From: Actinomycetota bacterium
GTDB taxonomy: Bacteria > Actinomycetota > Actinomycetes > Mycobacteriales > Mycobacteriaceae
Direction: 5' to 3'
Assembly: GCA_005789055.1 (NCBI GenBank)
Contig: SYAA01000125.1
Location: forward strand, 1-10,510
Length of the DNA stretch: 10,510 nt
The notes below the pieces were generated by a model. It did no database searches. It saw only the letters and a list, made by a program, of their open reading frames with translations, and had not been told where the DNA came from. Both the position numbers and the translations under genes were made by a program. Below, in pieces: positions 1 to 5,984 of the stretch (the stretch's first letter is position 1; every line of letters starts with the position of its first letter).

Positions 1-95
1 AAACCCTCCGGACGAGACCAACCGGCATGCGCGGCGAATGTCACCCCCAGAAAACCGGGGTATCGACATCGCGTACAGACGCGCGAAGTCAACCC
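1..95 (-). promoter_or_regulatory. Probable 5' leader and ribosome binding site of an off-window minus-strand gene, likely rpsB
   Basis: Read on the minus strand, this stretch ends at the left edge with GGAGG (plus 5-9) followed by GTTT, so a start codon should lie a few bases outside the window. A TTGACT hexamer (plus 87-92) could be a -35 element. A short hairpin (ACCCC at 43-47 pairing with GGGGT at 57-61) sits in the presumed leader. In mycobacteria, from memory, the gene divergent from the M23-like gene is rpsB (ribosomal protein S2), so this is the most likely owner. That identity rests on synteny; none of the coding sequence is present. No clear -10 was found. Confidence 0.35.
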
Positions 96-221
96 GTTCA
101 TACGAGTTGCGTTCGTGAGTTTACACCGCGGGAAGGGGTGCTTTGTCCCCAGTGCGGAAGCTGTGCACAACCGGGGGCATTGCGTACTCCACAGTCGGCT
201 CCAGACCGCTCAACTGGGCAG

Positions 222-722
222 ATGCGATTTCTGGTGGCGGTGGCTGTGGCGGTGGTCTGCGCGGCGCCGGCCCGCGGCGAGGAGTTGCGGCTGCAGTGGC
301 CGCTGCGGCCGGGGATACCAATGGTCAGCCGGGCATTCGATGGACCCGTACCTAACTGGCGGCCCGGCCACCGGGGCGTTGACCTGATTGGCGGCCCAGG
401 TCAGCCGGTGTACGCCGCCGGACCGGGAACCGTGGTGTTCGCCGGGGTACTGGCGGGCCGGCCGGTGGTTTCGGTGGATCATCCAGGCGGGCTGCGAACC
501 AGTTACGAGCCGGTGGCCGCTACTGTGCGGCCGGGACAGGCGGTGGAGTCGTCAAGCGCATTGGGGCGGTTGGAACGCGGACATGCGGGCTGTCCGACGA
601 CGGCGTGCCTGCACTGGGGCGCGATGTGGGGTCCGGCCGCGCGAGCGAACTACGTCGATCCGCTGGGGTTACTCGTCACCACGCCGGTCCGGCTCAAGCC
701 CCTAAACCCCGCACGCCCCTAA
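222..722 (+). CDS. Exported M23/LytM-like peptidase-fold protein with incomplete active site (Rv2891-like)
   Basis: A 166-residue protein with a short signal peptide (about residues 1-19, MRFLVAVAVAVVCAAPARG), so it should act outside the cytoplasmic membrane. The rest is one M23 (LytM/lysostaphin-type) domain. GHRGVD gives H50 and D54, and CLHW gives H131: together the three zinc ligands of the family. The two general-base/catalytic histidines look absent: the first His of the usual HxH is Cys129, and the usual YxH is SYEP (residues 94-97). H121 and the pair C124/C129 could partly compensate or form a disulfide. It may therefore bind cell wall, or regulate, rather than cut. The ATG at 222 is chosen because it starts the signal peptide; a longer reading from 27 adds 65 residues of non-protein-like sequence. 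Its place beside the presumed rpsB matches Rv2891. It converges on xerC with 29 bp between stops. Confidence 0.85.
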   Translation: MRFLVAVAVAVVCAAPARGEELRLQWPLRPGIPMVSRAFDGPVPNWRPGHRGVDLIGGPGQPVYAAGPGTVVFAGVLAGRPVVSVDHPGGLRTSYEPVAATVRPGQAVESSSALGRLERGHAGCPTTACLHWGAMWGPAARANYVDPLGLLVTTPVRLKPLNPARP

Positions 723-732
723 ACCCCGCACG
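699..732. repeat. 17-bp tandem duplication across the stop codon of the M23-like gene
   Basis: Two perfect copies of CCCCTAAACCCCGCACG lie at 699-715 and 716-732, followed by a partial third (CCCCT). The unit is not a multiple of three, so the copies are read in different frames: the first gives PLNPAR and the second gives P and then the TAA stop. With one copy the same peptide would end at TGA instead, so the duplication does not change the protein. Confidence 0.9.
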
Positions 733-751
733 CCCCTGACCACTGAATTAG

Positions 752-1672
752 CTATGCCCTCGGGTGAGCCTGGTCGTGGACCGCGCGCAGCCGAGCGACG
801 GTGACGTGGGTGTAAAGCTGGGTGGTGGCCAGGCTGGTGTGGCCCAGCAACTCTTGGACGACGCGCAAATCGGCCCCGCCCTCGAGCAGGTGGGTGGCGG
901 CGCTGTGGCGCAGGCCGTGCGGCCCGATATCGGGGGCGCCGGGAACCGCCGACATGGTCTGGTGCACCACGGTGCGGGCCTGTCGCGGGTCGAGTCGGCG
1001 CCCACGCGGCCCCAGCAGCAGGGCGGGTCCGGACTCAGGCGTCATGAGCGCGGGCCGGCCGTCGGCGAGCCAGGCGCCCAGGGCTGAACCCGCCGGCGTG
1101 CCGAAGGGGACGGTGCGTTCCTTATTGCCTTTTCCCAGCACCCGCAGCAGCCGCCGACCGGTGTCGACGTCGTCGATGTCCAGTCCACACAATTCACTGA
1201 CCCGGATCCCGGTGGCGTACAGCATTTCGACGATCAGCCGGTCGCGCAGCGCCAGCGGATCGCCCTGCTCGGCGCCAAGGTCGGCGGCGTCCATGGCGGC
1301 CAGGGCCTGGTCTTGACGCAAGACCGCTGGCAGGGTGCGCCGGGTCCTGGGCACCTGCAGCCGGCTTGCCGGATCAGCGGGCAGTAGGCCGCGGCGGGTC
1401 GCCCAGGAGGTAAATGTCTTCGCCGCTGAGGTGCGCCGGGCCACTGTGGTGCGGGCCGCGCCGGAGGTGGCCTGCGCTGCCAGCCACGCTCGCAGCATCG
1501 GCAGACTCAGCGCGTCAAGTCCGGCACCCGGAGCGCGCTCGTCGAGAAAGGAGAACAACGACCGCAGATCGGCCAGGTACGCCCGGCGGGTGTGCTCGGA
1601 GCGGCCGCGCTCCAGCGCGAGGTGCTCGGCGTACTCCTCCAGGACCCCCGCGTATGCCTCCGGACCCTCCAC
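752..1672 (-). CDS. xerC: Tyrosine recombinase XerC
   Basis: A 306-residue tyrosine site-specific recombinase. With XerD it resolves chromosome dimers at dif during cell division. The N-terminal SAM-like core-binding domain covers about residues 8-95 and the catalytic domain about 115-300. All six catalytic positions are visible: R157 (in TGIRVSEL), K181 (in GKGNKER), H252 and R255 (in [10 protein letters not shown]), H278 (in [10 protein letters not shown]) and the nucleophile Y287 (in LYTHV). Their spacing matches E. coli XerD with an offset of 8-9. Its length is normal for the family and it resembles M. tuberculosis Rv2894c closely as I recall that sequence. The GTG start at 1672 fits the expected N-terminus, but there is no good Shine-Dalgarno, so a start a few codons away is possible. 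It lies 56 bp downstream of the DUF5078 gene on the same strand and may be read from it. No dif site was seen. Confidence 0.96.
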   Translation of the reverse strand: MEGPEAYAGVLEEYAEHLALERGRSEHTRRAYLADLRSLFSFLDERAPGAGLDALSLPMLRAWLAAQATSGAARTTVARRTSAAKTFTSWATRRGLLPADPASRLQVPRTRRTLPAVLRQDQALAAMDAADLGAEQGDPLALRDRLIVEMLYATGIRVSELCGLDIDDVDTGRRLLRVLGKGNKERTVPFGTPAGSALGAWLADGRPALMTPESGPALLLGPRGRRLDPRQARTVVHQTMSAVPGAPDIGPHGLRHSAATHLLEGGADLRVVQELLGHTSLATTQLYTHVTVARLRAVHDQAHPRA

Positions 1673-1728
1673 ACCCCATACCGTCGCAGACTTACGCCGA
1701 CCTACCGGTCAGCCGGCACTGGCGTGTC

Positions 1729-2214
1729 TCACCAGTTCCAGACGCCGGGATCGTCCACCGGATACTGCGCACAGACGTCGGTGGCGCGGGCGGCCACACC
1801 CTTGTTGTTGAAAAACAGCTTCGCCCAGTTGGGCCACGCGAAGGCCAGTTGCTCGTAGTAGATGTCGGTGGCGATGTTCTCGGAGTACTGCCGCCGGCCG
1901 GCATAGTCCATCGACAAGAACCAGTGGATGCGGTCGCGGGCGGCGGTCTGCACCTCCGGTGACTTGTTGTTGTAGTCGATCATGTAGCGCTCGTAGTAGA
2001 CCGGCCGGACGTCCCGCACGGCAGCCAAGATCTGCTCGGCCGTGCAGGTGGTCCGCAGCATCCGGTTCGGTATCGGGTAGTCGTCGGTGGCGTCGGCCGC
2101 GGCGACACCGGTTGCCGCCATTAACACCGCGGCGACGCCAGGCGGGGCCATCAACACCGCGGCCAAGAGAATCACCGTCGACCTGAACCGAACGGGGCGA
2201 CTTCCGGTGGCCAT
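1729..2214 (-). CDS. Secreted DUF5078 protein, Rv0455c-like (siderophore-secretion factor family)
   Basis: A 161-residue exported protein. Residues 1-41 form a signal peptide: basic start, then a long hydrophobic stretch ending in VAAADA. The mature part is helical and rich in aromatic residues, with blocks TTCTAEQILAAVRDV, YYERYMIDYNNK, RIHWFLSMDYAGRRQYSE, WPNWAKLFFNNKG and a C-terminal VWNW. This is the DUF5078 family, which to my knowledge includes M. tuberculosis Rv0455c, a periplasmic protein required for mycobactin secretion through MmpL4/5; its fold is tied by one essential disulfide. The two cysteines of the mature protein, C57 and C148, fit that disulfide. The ATG at 2214 follows the TGA of the upstream Cys-rich gene by 5 bp, suggesting translational coupling; a TTG at 2247 is the alternative. 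It is divergent from mmpS-mmpL, so a role in export by that pair is likely but inferred; the substrate is unknown. Confidence 0.85.
   Translation of the reverse strand: MATGSRPVRFRSTVILLAAVLMAPPGVAAVLMAATGVAAADATDDYPIPNRMLRTTCTAEQILAAVRDVRPVYYERYMIDYNNKSPEVQTAARDRIHWFLSMDYAGRRQYSENIATDIYYEQLAFAWPNWAKLFFNNKGVAARATDVCAQYPVDDPGVWNW
2098..2157 (-). repeat. 30-bp imperfect tandem repeat in the DUF5078 signal peptide
   Basis: Positions 2098-2127 and 2128-2157 match at 23 of 30 bases. They encode VLMAPPGVAA (residues 20-29) and VLMAATGVAA (residues 30-39), so the hydrophobic core of the signal peptide has been lengthened by one ten-residue unit. This explains why the signal region is longer than usual. 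Confidence 0.75.
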
Positions 2215-2219
2215 CGATG

Positions 2220-2402
2220 TCAGCCGTTCTTCTTCCAGAACATCCAACCGCGCCGTGGCGGTGCCGCGACGTCTTCACCGCCAACGTGCTTGCCGCCGCA
2301 CCACTGCCCCGCGGGCACGGTGGCCTTGACGGCATCGACATGCATCCCGCATCCCTTCCATGTCGTCTTTCCGCAGACGCGGCACTTCGCGGCACTACAC
2401 AT
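2220..2402 (-). CDS. Small Cys-rich protein with CxxCGKTTWxGCGxH motif, function unknown
   Basis: A 60-residue protein starting MCSAAKCRVCGKTTWKGCGM. It has five cysteines (2, 7, 10, 18, 35) and H21 and H40. The CxxC at 7-10 with C18, H21 and C35 would suit a zinc-ribbon-like or other metal site; this is inferred from spacing only. I recognise the CGKTTWxGCGxHV motif from small unnamed actinobacterial proteins but know no function for them. The tail is basic and aromatic (GWMFWKKNG). The ATG at 2402 is well supported by a strong Shine-Dalgarno, GAGAGG at plus 2409-2414, six bases upstream, unusual in this window. The open frame continues upstream to 2648, but that part crosses the control region and runs antisense to mmpS. 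It heads the minus-strand group leading to DUF5078 and xerC, and lies 32 bp from the operator-like inverted repeat. Confidence 0.8.
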   Translation of the reverse strand: MCSAAKCRVCGKTTWKGCGMHVDAVKATVPAGQWCGGKHVGGEDVAAPPRRGWMFWKKNG

Positions 2403-2408
2403 GGGATT

Positions 2409-2414
2409 CCTCTC
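2409..2414 (-). promoter_or_regulatory. Strong ribosome binding site of the Cys-rich gene
   Basis: GAGAGG on the minus strand, six bases before the ATG at 2402. It fixes the start of the 60-residue protein and shows that the longer frame reaching 2648 is not the gene. Confidence 0.7.
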
Positions 2415-2434
2415 TCCGCTGGGATGAATCAGGT

Positions 2435-2455
2435 ATACCATACCCCCTATGGTAT
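2435..2455. promoter_or_regulatory. Operator-like inverted repeat with C5 core in divergent promoter region (CsoR/RcnR/FrmR-type)
   Basis: Perfect 8-bp arms, ATACCATA (2435-2442) and TATGGTAT (2448-2455), flank CCCCC (2443-2447). A/T-rich inverted arms around a C/G tract are the known operator design of the CsoR/RcnR/FrmR (DUF156) family of metal, formaldehyde and persulfide sensors. Each arm contains TATGGT, which fits the mycobacterial -10 TANNNT, one facing each way (plus 2448-2453; minus 2442-2437), so a bound repressor would cover both promoters. A second palindrome, GGTATACC, overlaps at 2432-2439. A TTGATA on the minus strand (2458-2453) lies near the right arm. No regulator gene of this family is in the window. 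The inverted repeat is certain; its assignment to a regulator family is inferred. Confidence 0.65.
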
Positions 2456-2459
2456 CAAT

Positions 2460-2534
2460 ATGAGGCAACCCGTTGCGCCGATCTACGGCGCGCGCAGAGG
2501 TTTTGATCGGACGGTCGAACACGATGACAACTAA
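2460..2534 (+). CDS. Possible leaderless 24-codon leader ORF overlapping the mmpS start
   Basis: An ATG at 2460 opens a 24-codon frame (starting MRQPVAPIYGARRG) ending with TAA at 2532-2534, eleven bases into mmpS in another frame. It starts six bases after TATGGT (2448-2453), which matches the mycobacterial -10 pattern TANNNT. If that promoter is real, the transcript would begin at this ATG and be leaderless. mmpS has no good Shine-Dalgarno, so translation of this frame could feed it. The architecture is visible; expression is not shown and the ORF could be chance. Confidence 0.3.
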   Translation: MRQPVAPIYGARRGFDRTVEHDDN

Positions 2535-2991
2535 GGCATCCGCGACGACTAAGGCATCCGCCGCCGGGCTGATGAAACGATTCTGGGTGGTCCTGGTGAT
2601 CCTGGTGGCCCTCGTGGTCGCGGTGGCGGTCGTGGGCCGGCTGCGCACCTTCTTCGACTCCGATAAGCCCTACGTGGGCGCAACGATGCAGGCAGATGCC
2701 ATCGTGCCGATCAACACCAAGCGAGTGACCTACGAGATCACCGGCCCAACCGATGCGTCGGGCCGGGTCAGCTATCTCGACGTCAACGGCAAGACCCTGG
2801 AAGCGGGCTTCACTTCGCTGCCCTGGTCGGTGACGGTGAGCACCACCGATCCCGGGATGTTGGCCAATGTCGTCGCCCAGGGTGACAGCGCTGTCCTCGG
2901 CTGCCGCATCCTGGTCAACGACACCCTCGTTGCCGAGGAACTCGCCGAAGGGCCCGACGCCCAGGTCTTCTGTCTGGACAAAGCCGCATGA
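2524..2991 (+). CDS. MmpS-family membrane accessory protein
   Basis: A 155-residue MmpS protein, the small periplasmic partner of MmpL exporters. It has a short cytoplasmic N-terminus, one membrane segment (about residues 19-38, FWVVLVILVALVVAVAVV) and a periplasmic beta-sandwich domain with family blocks VTYEITGP, VSYLDVNG, LPWSVTVSTTDPGMLANVVAQG and GCRILV...FCLDKAA. C127 and C150 are placed as in MmpS4/MmpS5 and probably form a disulfide. The ATG at 2524 is chosen as the first in-frame ATG; a second at 2572 (residue 17) would give 139 residues, close to the 140-142 of MmpS4/5, so the start is uncertain. Residues 2-13 are a hexapeptide repeat (TTKASA twice) before the membrane segment. Its TGA overlaps the mmpL ATG (ATGA, 2988-2991), so the two are translated together. 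The upstream divergent region carries the operator-like repeat. Confidence 0.93.
   Translation: MTTKASATTKASAAGLMKRFWVVLVILVALVVAVAVVGRLRTFFDSDKPYVGATMQADAIVPINTKRVTYEITGPTDASGRVSYLDVNGKTLEAGFTSLPWSVTVSTTDPGMLANVVAQGDSAVLGCRILVNDTLVAEELAEGPDAQVFCLDKAA
2530..2561 (+). repeat. 18-bp-period repeat in the N-terminal codons of mmpS
   Basis: ACTAAGGCATCCGC occurs at 2530-2543 and again at 2548-2561, giving TTKASA twice in the protein. It lies between the two candidate starts of mmpS (2524 and 2572) and shows that the extra N-terminal residues arose by duplication or are not translated. Confidence 0.85.
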
Positions 2992-5981
2992 GTCGCGTGG
3001 CCGCCCATGGCACGCGACCGGCGATCCCCCGGACGATCCGCGCCTTGGCGGTACCCATCATCCTCGCCTGGGTCGCCATCACGGCAGCGCTGAACCTGCT
3101 GATCCCCCAGGTCGAGAAGGTCGGCATGGCCAACGCCGTGTCGATGTCGCCGCAGGACGCCCCGGCGGTGATCGCCGCCAAGCGGATGGGGGCGAAATTC
3201 CAGGAGTCCACCTCCGACAGCATCGCCATGGTCGTCCTGATCGGCGACGAACCGCTCGGTGACGACGCACGCCGGTACTACGACACGCTGGTGGCCGAGT
3301 TCGAATCTGATGCCCGACACGTCGAGCATGTCGCGAATTTCTGGGGCGACATGATCACCGCCGCCGGTGTGCAGAGCAGCGACGGCAAAGCCGCCTACGT
3401 CCAACTCAACCTCGTCGGTGACCAGGGCAGCACGCAGGGCAACGAATCGGTGGAGGCGGTCCGCGAGATCATCCACGACAACCCGCCGCCCGCCGGCCTG
3501 AACGCCTACGTCACCGGCCCTGCTCCCCTCACCACAGACTCTTTGGAAGCCAGCGACAGCGGCATGATCAAAATGACCGTGGTCACCATGATCGTCATCA
3601 CGATCATGCTGGCACTGGTCTACCGGTCGGTGAGCACCGTGTTGCTCATCCTTGTCATCGTCGGCATCGAAATGGGTTCCGCGCGCGGGGCGGTCGCTCT
3701 GATCGGTCACCTCAACCTCATCGACTTCTCGACGTTCTCGGTCCCGTTGCTGACCGCCCTGGCGATCGCCGCCGGCACCGACTACGCGATCTTCCTCATC
3801 GGGCGCTATCACGAAGCCCGACAGAACGGCGAGGAACCGGAACAGGCGTACTACACGGCATTCCACGGCGTCGGCCACGTCATCCTGGGTTCCGGCCTGA
3901 CCGTCGCGGGCGCCATGTTGACCCTGCGACTGACCCGCCTGGCCTATTTCAACTCCCTGGCTTATCCGTCAGCGATCGCACTCATCATCGTCTTGGCGGC
4001 CGCGCTGACCGCCGCCCCCGCCGTTCTCGTCGTCGGCAGCCGGTTCGGGCTGCTGGAACCCAAACGCATGCTCAAGACCCGGGGGTGGCGCAAAGTCGGA
4101 ACCGCGACCGTGCGCTGGCCCAAACCGATCCTCGCGGCATCGACCGCCGTCGTTCTCCTCGGCATCCTGGCGATGGTCGGCTACAAGACGAGTTACAACG
4201 ACCGGCACTACATCCCCGCCGACGTCCCGGCCAACGTCGGCTACGCCGCAGCCGAAAAGCACTTCAGCTCAGCGCGACTCAACCCCGACATCATGACGAT
4301 CGAATCCGACCACGACATGCGCAACCCCACCGACATGATCGTTCTCGACCGGGTCGCCAAGGCGCTGTTCCGCATCGAGGGCATCGCGATGGTCCAGAGC
4401 ATCACCCGCCCCCTGGGTTCCCCGATCGCGCACAGCTCGATTCCGTACCAGATCAGCATGTCCTCGGTACCGATCACCCAGAACCTGCAGTTCCTCAAGC
4501 AACGGGTCGGTGACATCAGCGGAATGTCCGATGATCTCGGGTCGATGATCGCCTCGATGACCCAGATGCAGCAGTTGATGGAACGACTCTCCGGCGCGAT
4601 GGACACCACCGTCGGCACCGCACGCGGCGCGCTGGACACCGCACGACTCACCGTCGACGACGTCACCGTCATGCAGGGCACGCTCGACGAGATTCGCGAC
4701 AACCTGGCCGACTTCGACGATGCGGCCCGGCCGTTGCGAAACTACTTTTACTGGGAACCCCACTGCATCAACATCACGGTCTGCGACGGCATTCGGGCAG
4801 TGTTCGATGCCTCCGACGGCGTCGACACTTTCAGCCAGAACATGACAGCGCTGCGCACCAACATGGAATCGCTTCTCGGCGGCATGGACGGCGTGATCGG
4901 CGGCATGGACGATATGAACGCCCTCGTCCCTCAGCTTGTCTCGCAATTCCCGCCGATCATCGCAACGGCCACCGCGATGCAGGGCACGCTGCAGACCATT
5001 GAGAGCAGTTTCGACGGGCTTATCACCCAGATGCAGCAGATGACCGACACCGCGACCGCGATGGGTGAGGCATTCGACGCATCAAAGAGCGACGACTACT
5101 TCTATCTGCCCCCGGAGGTGTTCGCCAACCCTGACTTCCAGAAGGGCTTGAAGCTCTTCCTGTCCCCGGACGGAAAGGCCGCGCGGCTGATCATCACCCA
5201 CGACGTCGACCCAGCCTCTGAGGAGGGCATTTCCGTGGTCGACGACCAACTGGTCGCCGCGCACGAAGCCATCAAGGGCACTGCATTGGCGGAGGCGGAC
5301 GTCTACCTGACCGGCACCGCGGCTACCTACCGCGACATTCAGTCCGGCGCGAAGTACGACACCATGATCGCTGCGTTCGCCGCACTGACCCTGATCTTCA
5401 TCGTGATGCTGATCCTTACCAGGGCACTCGTCGCGTCGATGGTGATCGTCGGCACGGTGGTGATCTCATTGGGCGCCGCATTCGGCCTGTCGGTGCTGAT
5501 ATGGGAACGCCTGATCGGCATGGAACTGAACTGGATCGTGCTGGCGTTCGCTGTCATCATCCTGATGGCCGTAGGCAGCGACTACAACCTGTTGCTCGTG
5601 TCCCGATTCAAGGAGGAGATCGGCGCGGGCATCAACACCGGGATCATCCGTTCCATGGGCAGCACCGGCAGTGTCGTCACCGCGGCGGGCCTGGTGTTCG
5701 CATTCACCATGGGGTCGATGGCCGCCGGCGATCTTCTCAACGTCGGACAGGGCGGCACCACCATCGGCATCGGTCTGCTGCTGGACACCTTGATCGTGCG
5801 ATCGCTGATGACGCCGTCGATCGCGGCGATTCTCGGGCCGTGGTTCTGGTGGCCGCTGAAGGTGCGGTCGCGGCCCGCCTACTCCGAACGCATGCACGCC
5901 GTGACATCGAGATCGGCGGCACAGGTACCGGGCGGCGGCGACCTACCGGATGCCGACCTTGTGCCGTCGAGCTCCTCCTGA
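2988..5981 (+). CDS. MmpL-family RND transporter, MmpL4/MmpL5-like
   Basis: A 997-residue inner-membrane exporter driven by proton flow. The order is: N-terminal membrane helix (about 20-40), first periplasmic domain (about 45-190), a block of helices (about 195-350), a helix at about 380-398, second periplasmic domain (about 400-785), then the last helices (about 790-955) and a short cytoplasmic tail. The paired proton-relay motifs are intact: GTDYAIFLIGRY (D265-Y266) and GSDYNLLLVSRF (D865-Y866). Residues about 500-695 form a long helical hairpin with YFYWEPHC...C at its turn (C593, C599), the coiled-coil typical of MmpL4/5-type pumps; it holds 16 methionines between 513 and 692. Pairing with MmpS and a divergent Rv0455c-like gene points to export of a siderophore or other lipid-like product; the substrate cannot be read from sequence. 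By eye its GC is somewhat lower than its neighbours. The stop is 3 bp from that of dprA. Confidence 0.96.
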   Translation: MSRVAAHGTRPAIPRTIRALAVPIILAWVAITAALNLLIPQVEKVGMANAVSMSPQDAPAVIAAKRMGAKFQESTSDSIAMVVLIGDEPLGDDARRYYDTLVAEFESDARHVEHVANFWGDMITAAGVQSSDGKAAYVQLNLVGDQGSTQGNESVEAVREIIHDNPPPAGLNAYVTGPAPLTTDSLEASDSGMIKMTVVTMIVITIMLALVYRSVSTVLLILVIVGIEMGSARGAVALIGHLNLIDFSTFSVPLLTALAIAAGTDYAIFLIGRYHEARQNGEEPEQAYYTAFHGVGHVILGSGLTVAGAMLTLRLTRLAYFNSLAYPSAIALIIVLAAALTAAPAVLVVGSRFGLLEPKRMLKTRGWRKVGTATVRWPKPILAASTAVVLLGILAMVGYKTSYNDRHYIPADVPANVGYAAAEKHFSSARLNPDIMTIESDHDMRNPTDMIVLDRVAKALFRIEGIAMVQSITRPLGSPIAHSSIPYQISMSSVPITQNLQFLKQRVGDISGMSDDLGSMIASMTQMQQLMERLSGAMDTTVGTARGALDTARLTVDDVTVMQGTLDEIRDNLADFDDAARPLRNYFYWEPHCINITVCDGIRAVFDASDGVDTFSQNMTALRTNMESLLGGMDGVIGGMDDMNALVPQLVSQFPPIIATATAMQGTLQTIESSFDGLITQMQQMTDTATAMGEAFDASKSDDYFYLPPEVFANPDFQKGLKLFLSPDGKAARLIITHDVDPASEEGISVVDDQLVAAHEAIKGTALAEADVYLTGTAATYRDIQSGAKYDTMIAAFAALTLIFIVMLILTRALVASMVIVGTVVISLGAAFGLSVLIWERLIGMELNWIVLAFAVIILMAVGSDYNLLLVSRFKEEIGAGINTGIIRSMGSTGSVVTAAGLVFAFTMGSMAAGDLLNVGQGGTTIGIGLLLDTLIVRSLMTPSIAAILGPWFWWPLKVRSRPAYSERMHAVTSRSAAQVPGGGDLPDADLVPSSSS

Positions 5982-5984
5982 GCG

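Noticed and set aside
143..170. DnaA-box-like 9-mers (TTGTCCCCA at 143-151, TGTGCACAA at 162-170) and another TTGTCCCCA near 9068
   Set aside because: Only single degenerate matches to TTGTCCACA, no cluster, no AT-rich unwinding region and no dnaA/dnaN nearby, so no origin is called.
27..221. N-terminal extension of the M23-like protein
   Set aside because: The 65 extra residues are Cys/Arg/Pro-rich and unlike protein, and they would bury the signal peptide that starts at 222.
723..751. Terminator between the M23-like gene and xerC
   Set aside because: The 29-bp gap holds no stable hairpin followed by a T run; the same is true of 5982-5984 and 9958-9980.
2403..2523. IdeR iron box upstream of mmpS
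   Set aside because: I looked for a sequence like TTAGGTTAGGCTAACCTAA because of the siderophore-type context; nothing close is present in the divergent region.
2772..3878. A 368-codon open frame on the minus strand inside mmpS/mmpL
   Set aside because: It is the antisense shadow of mmpL: composition dominated by D, H, R and G from GC-biased codons, no domain, no ribosome binding site, and the plus strand is clearly a real transporter.
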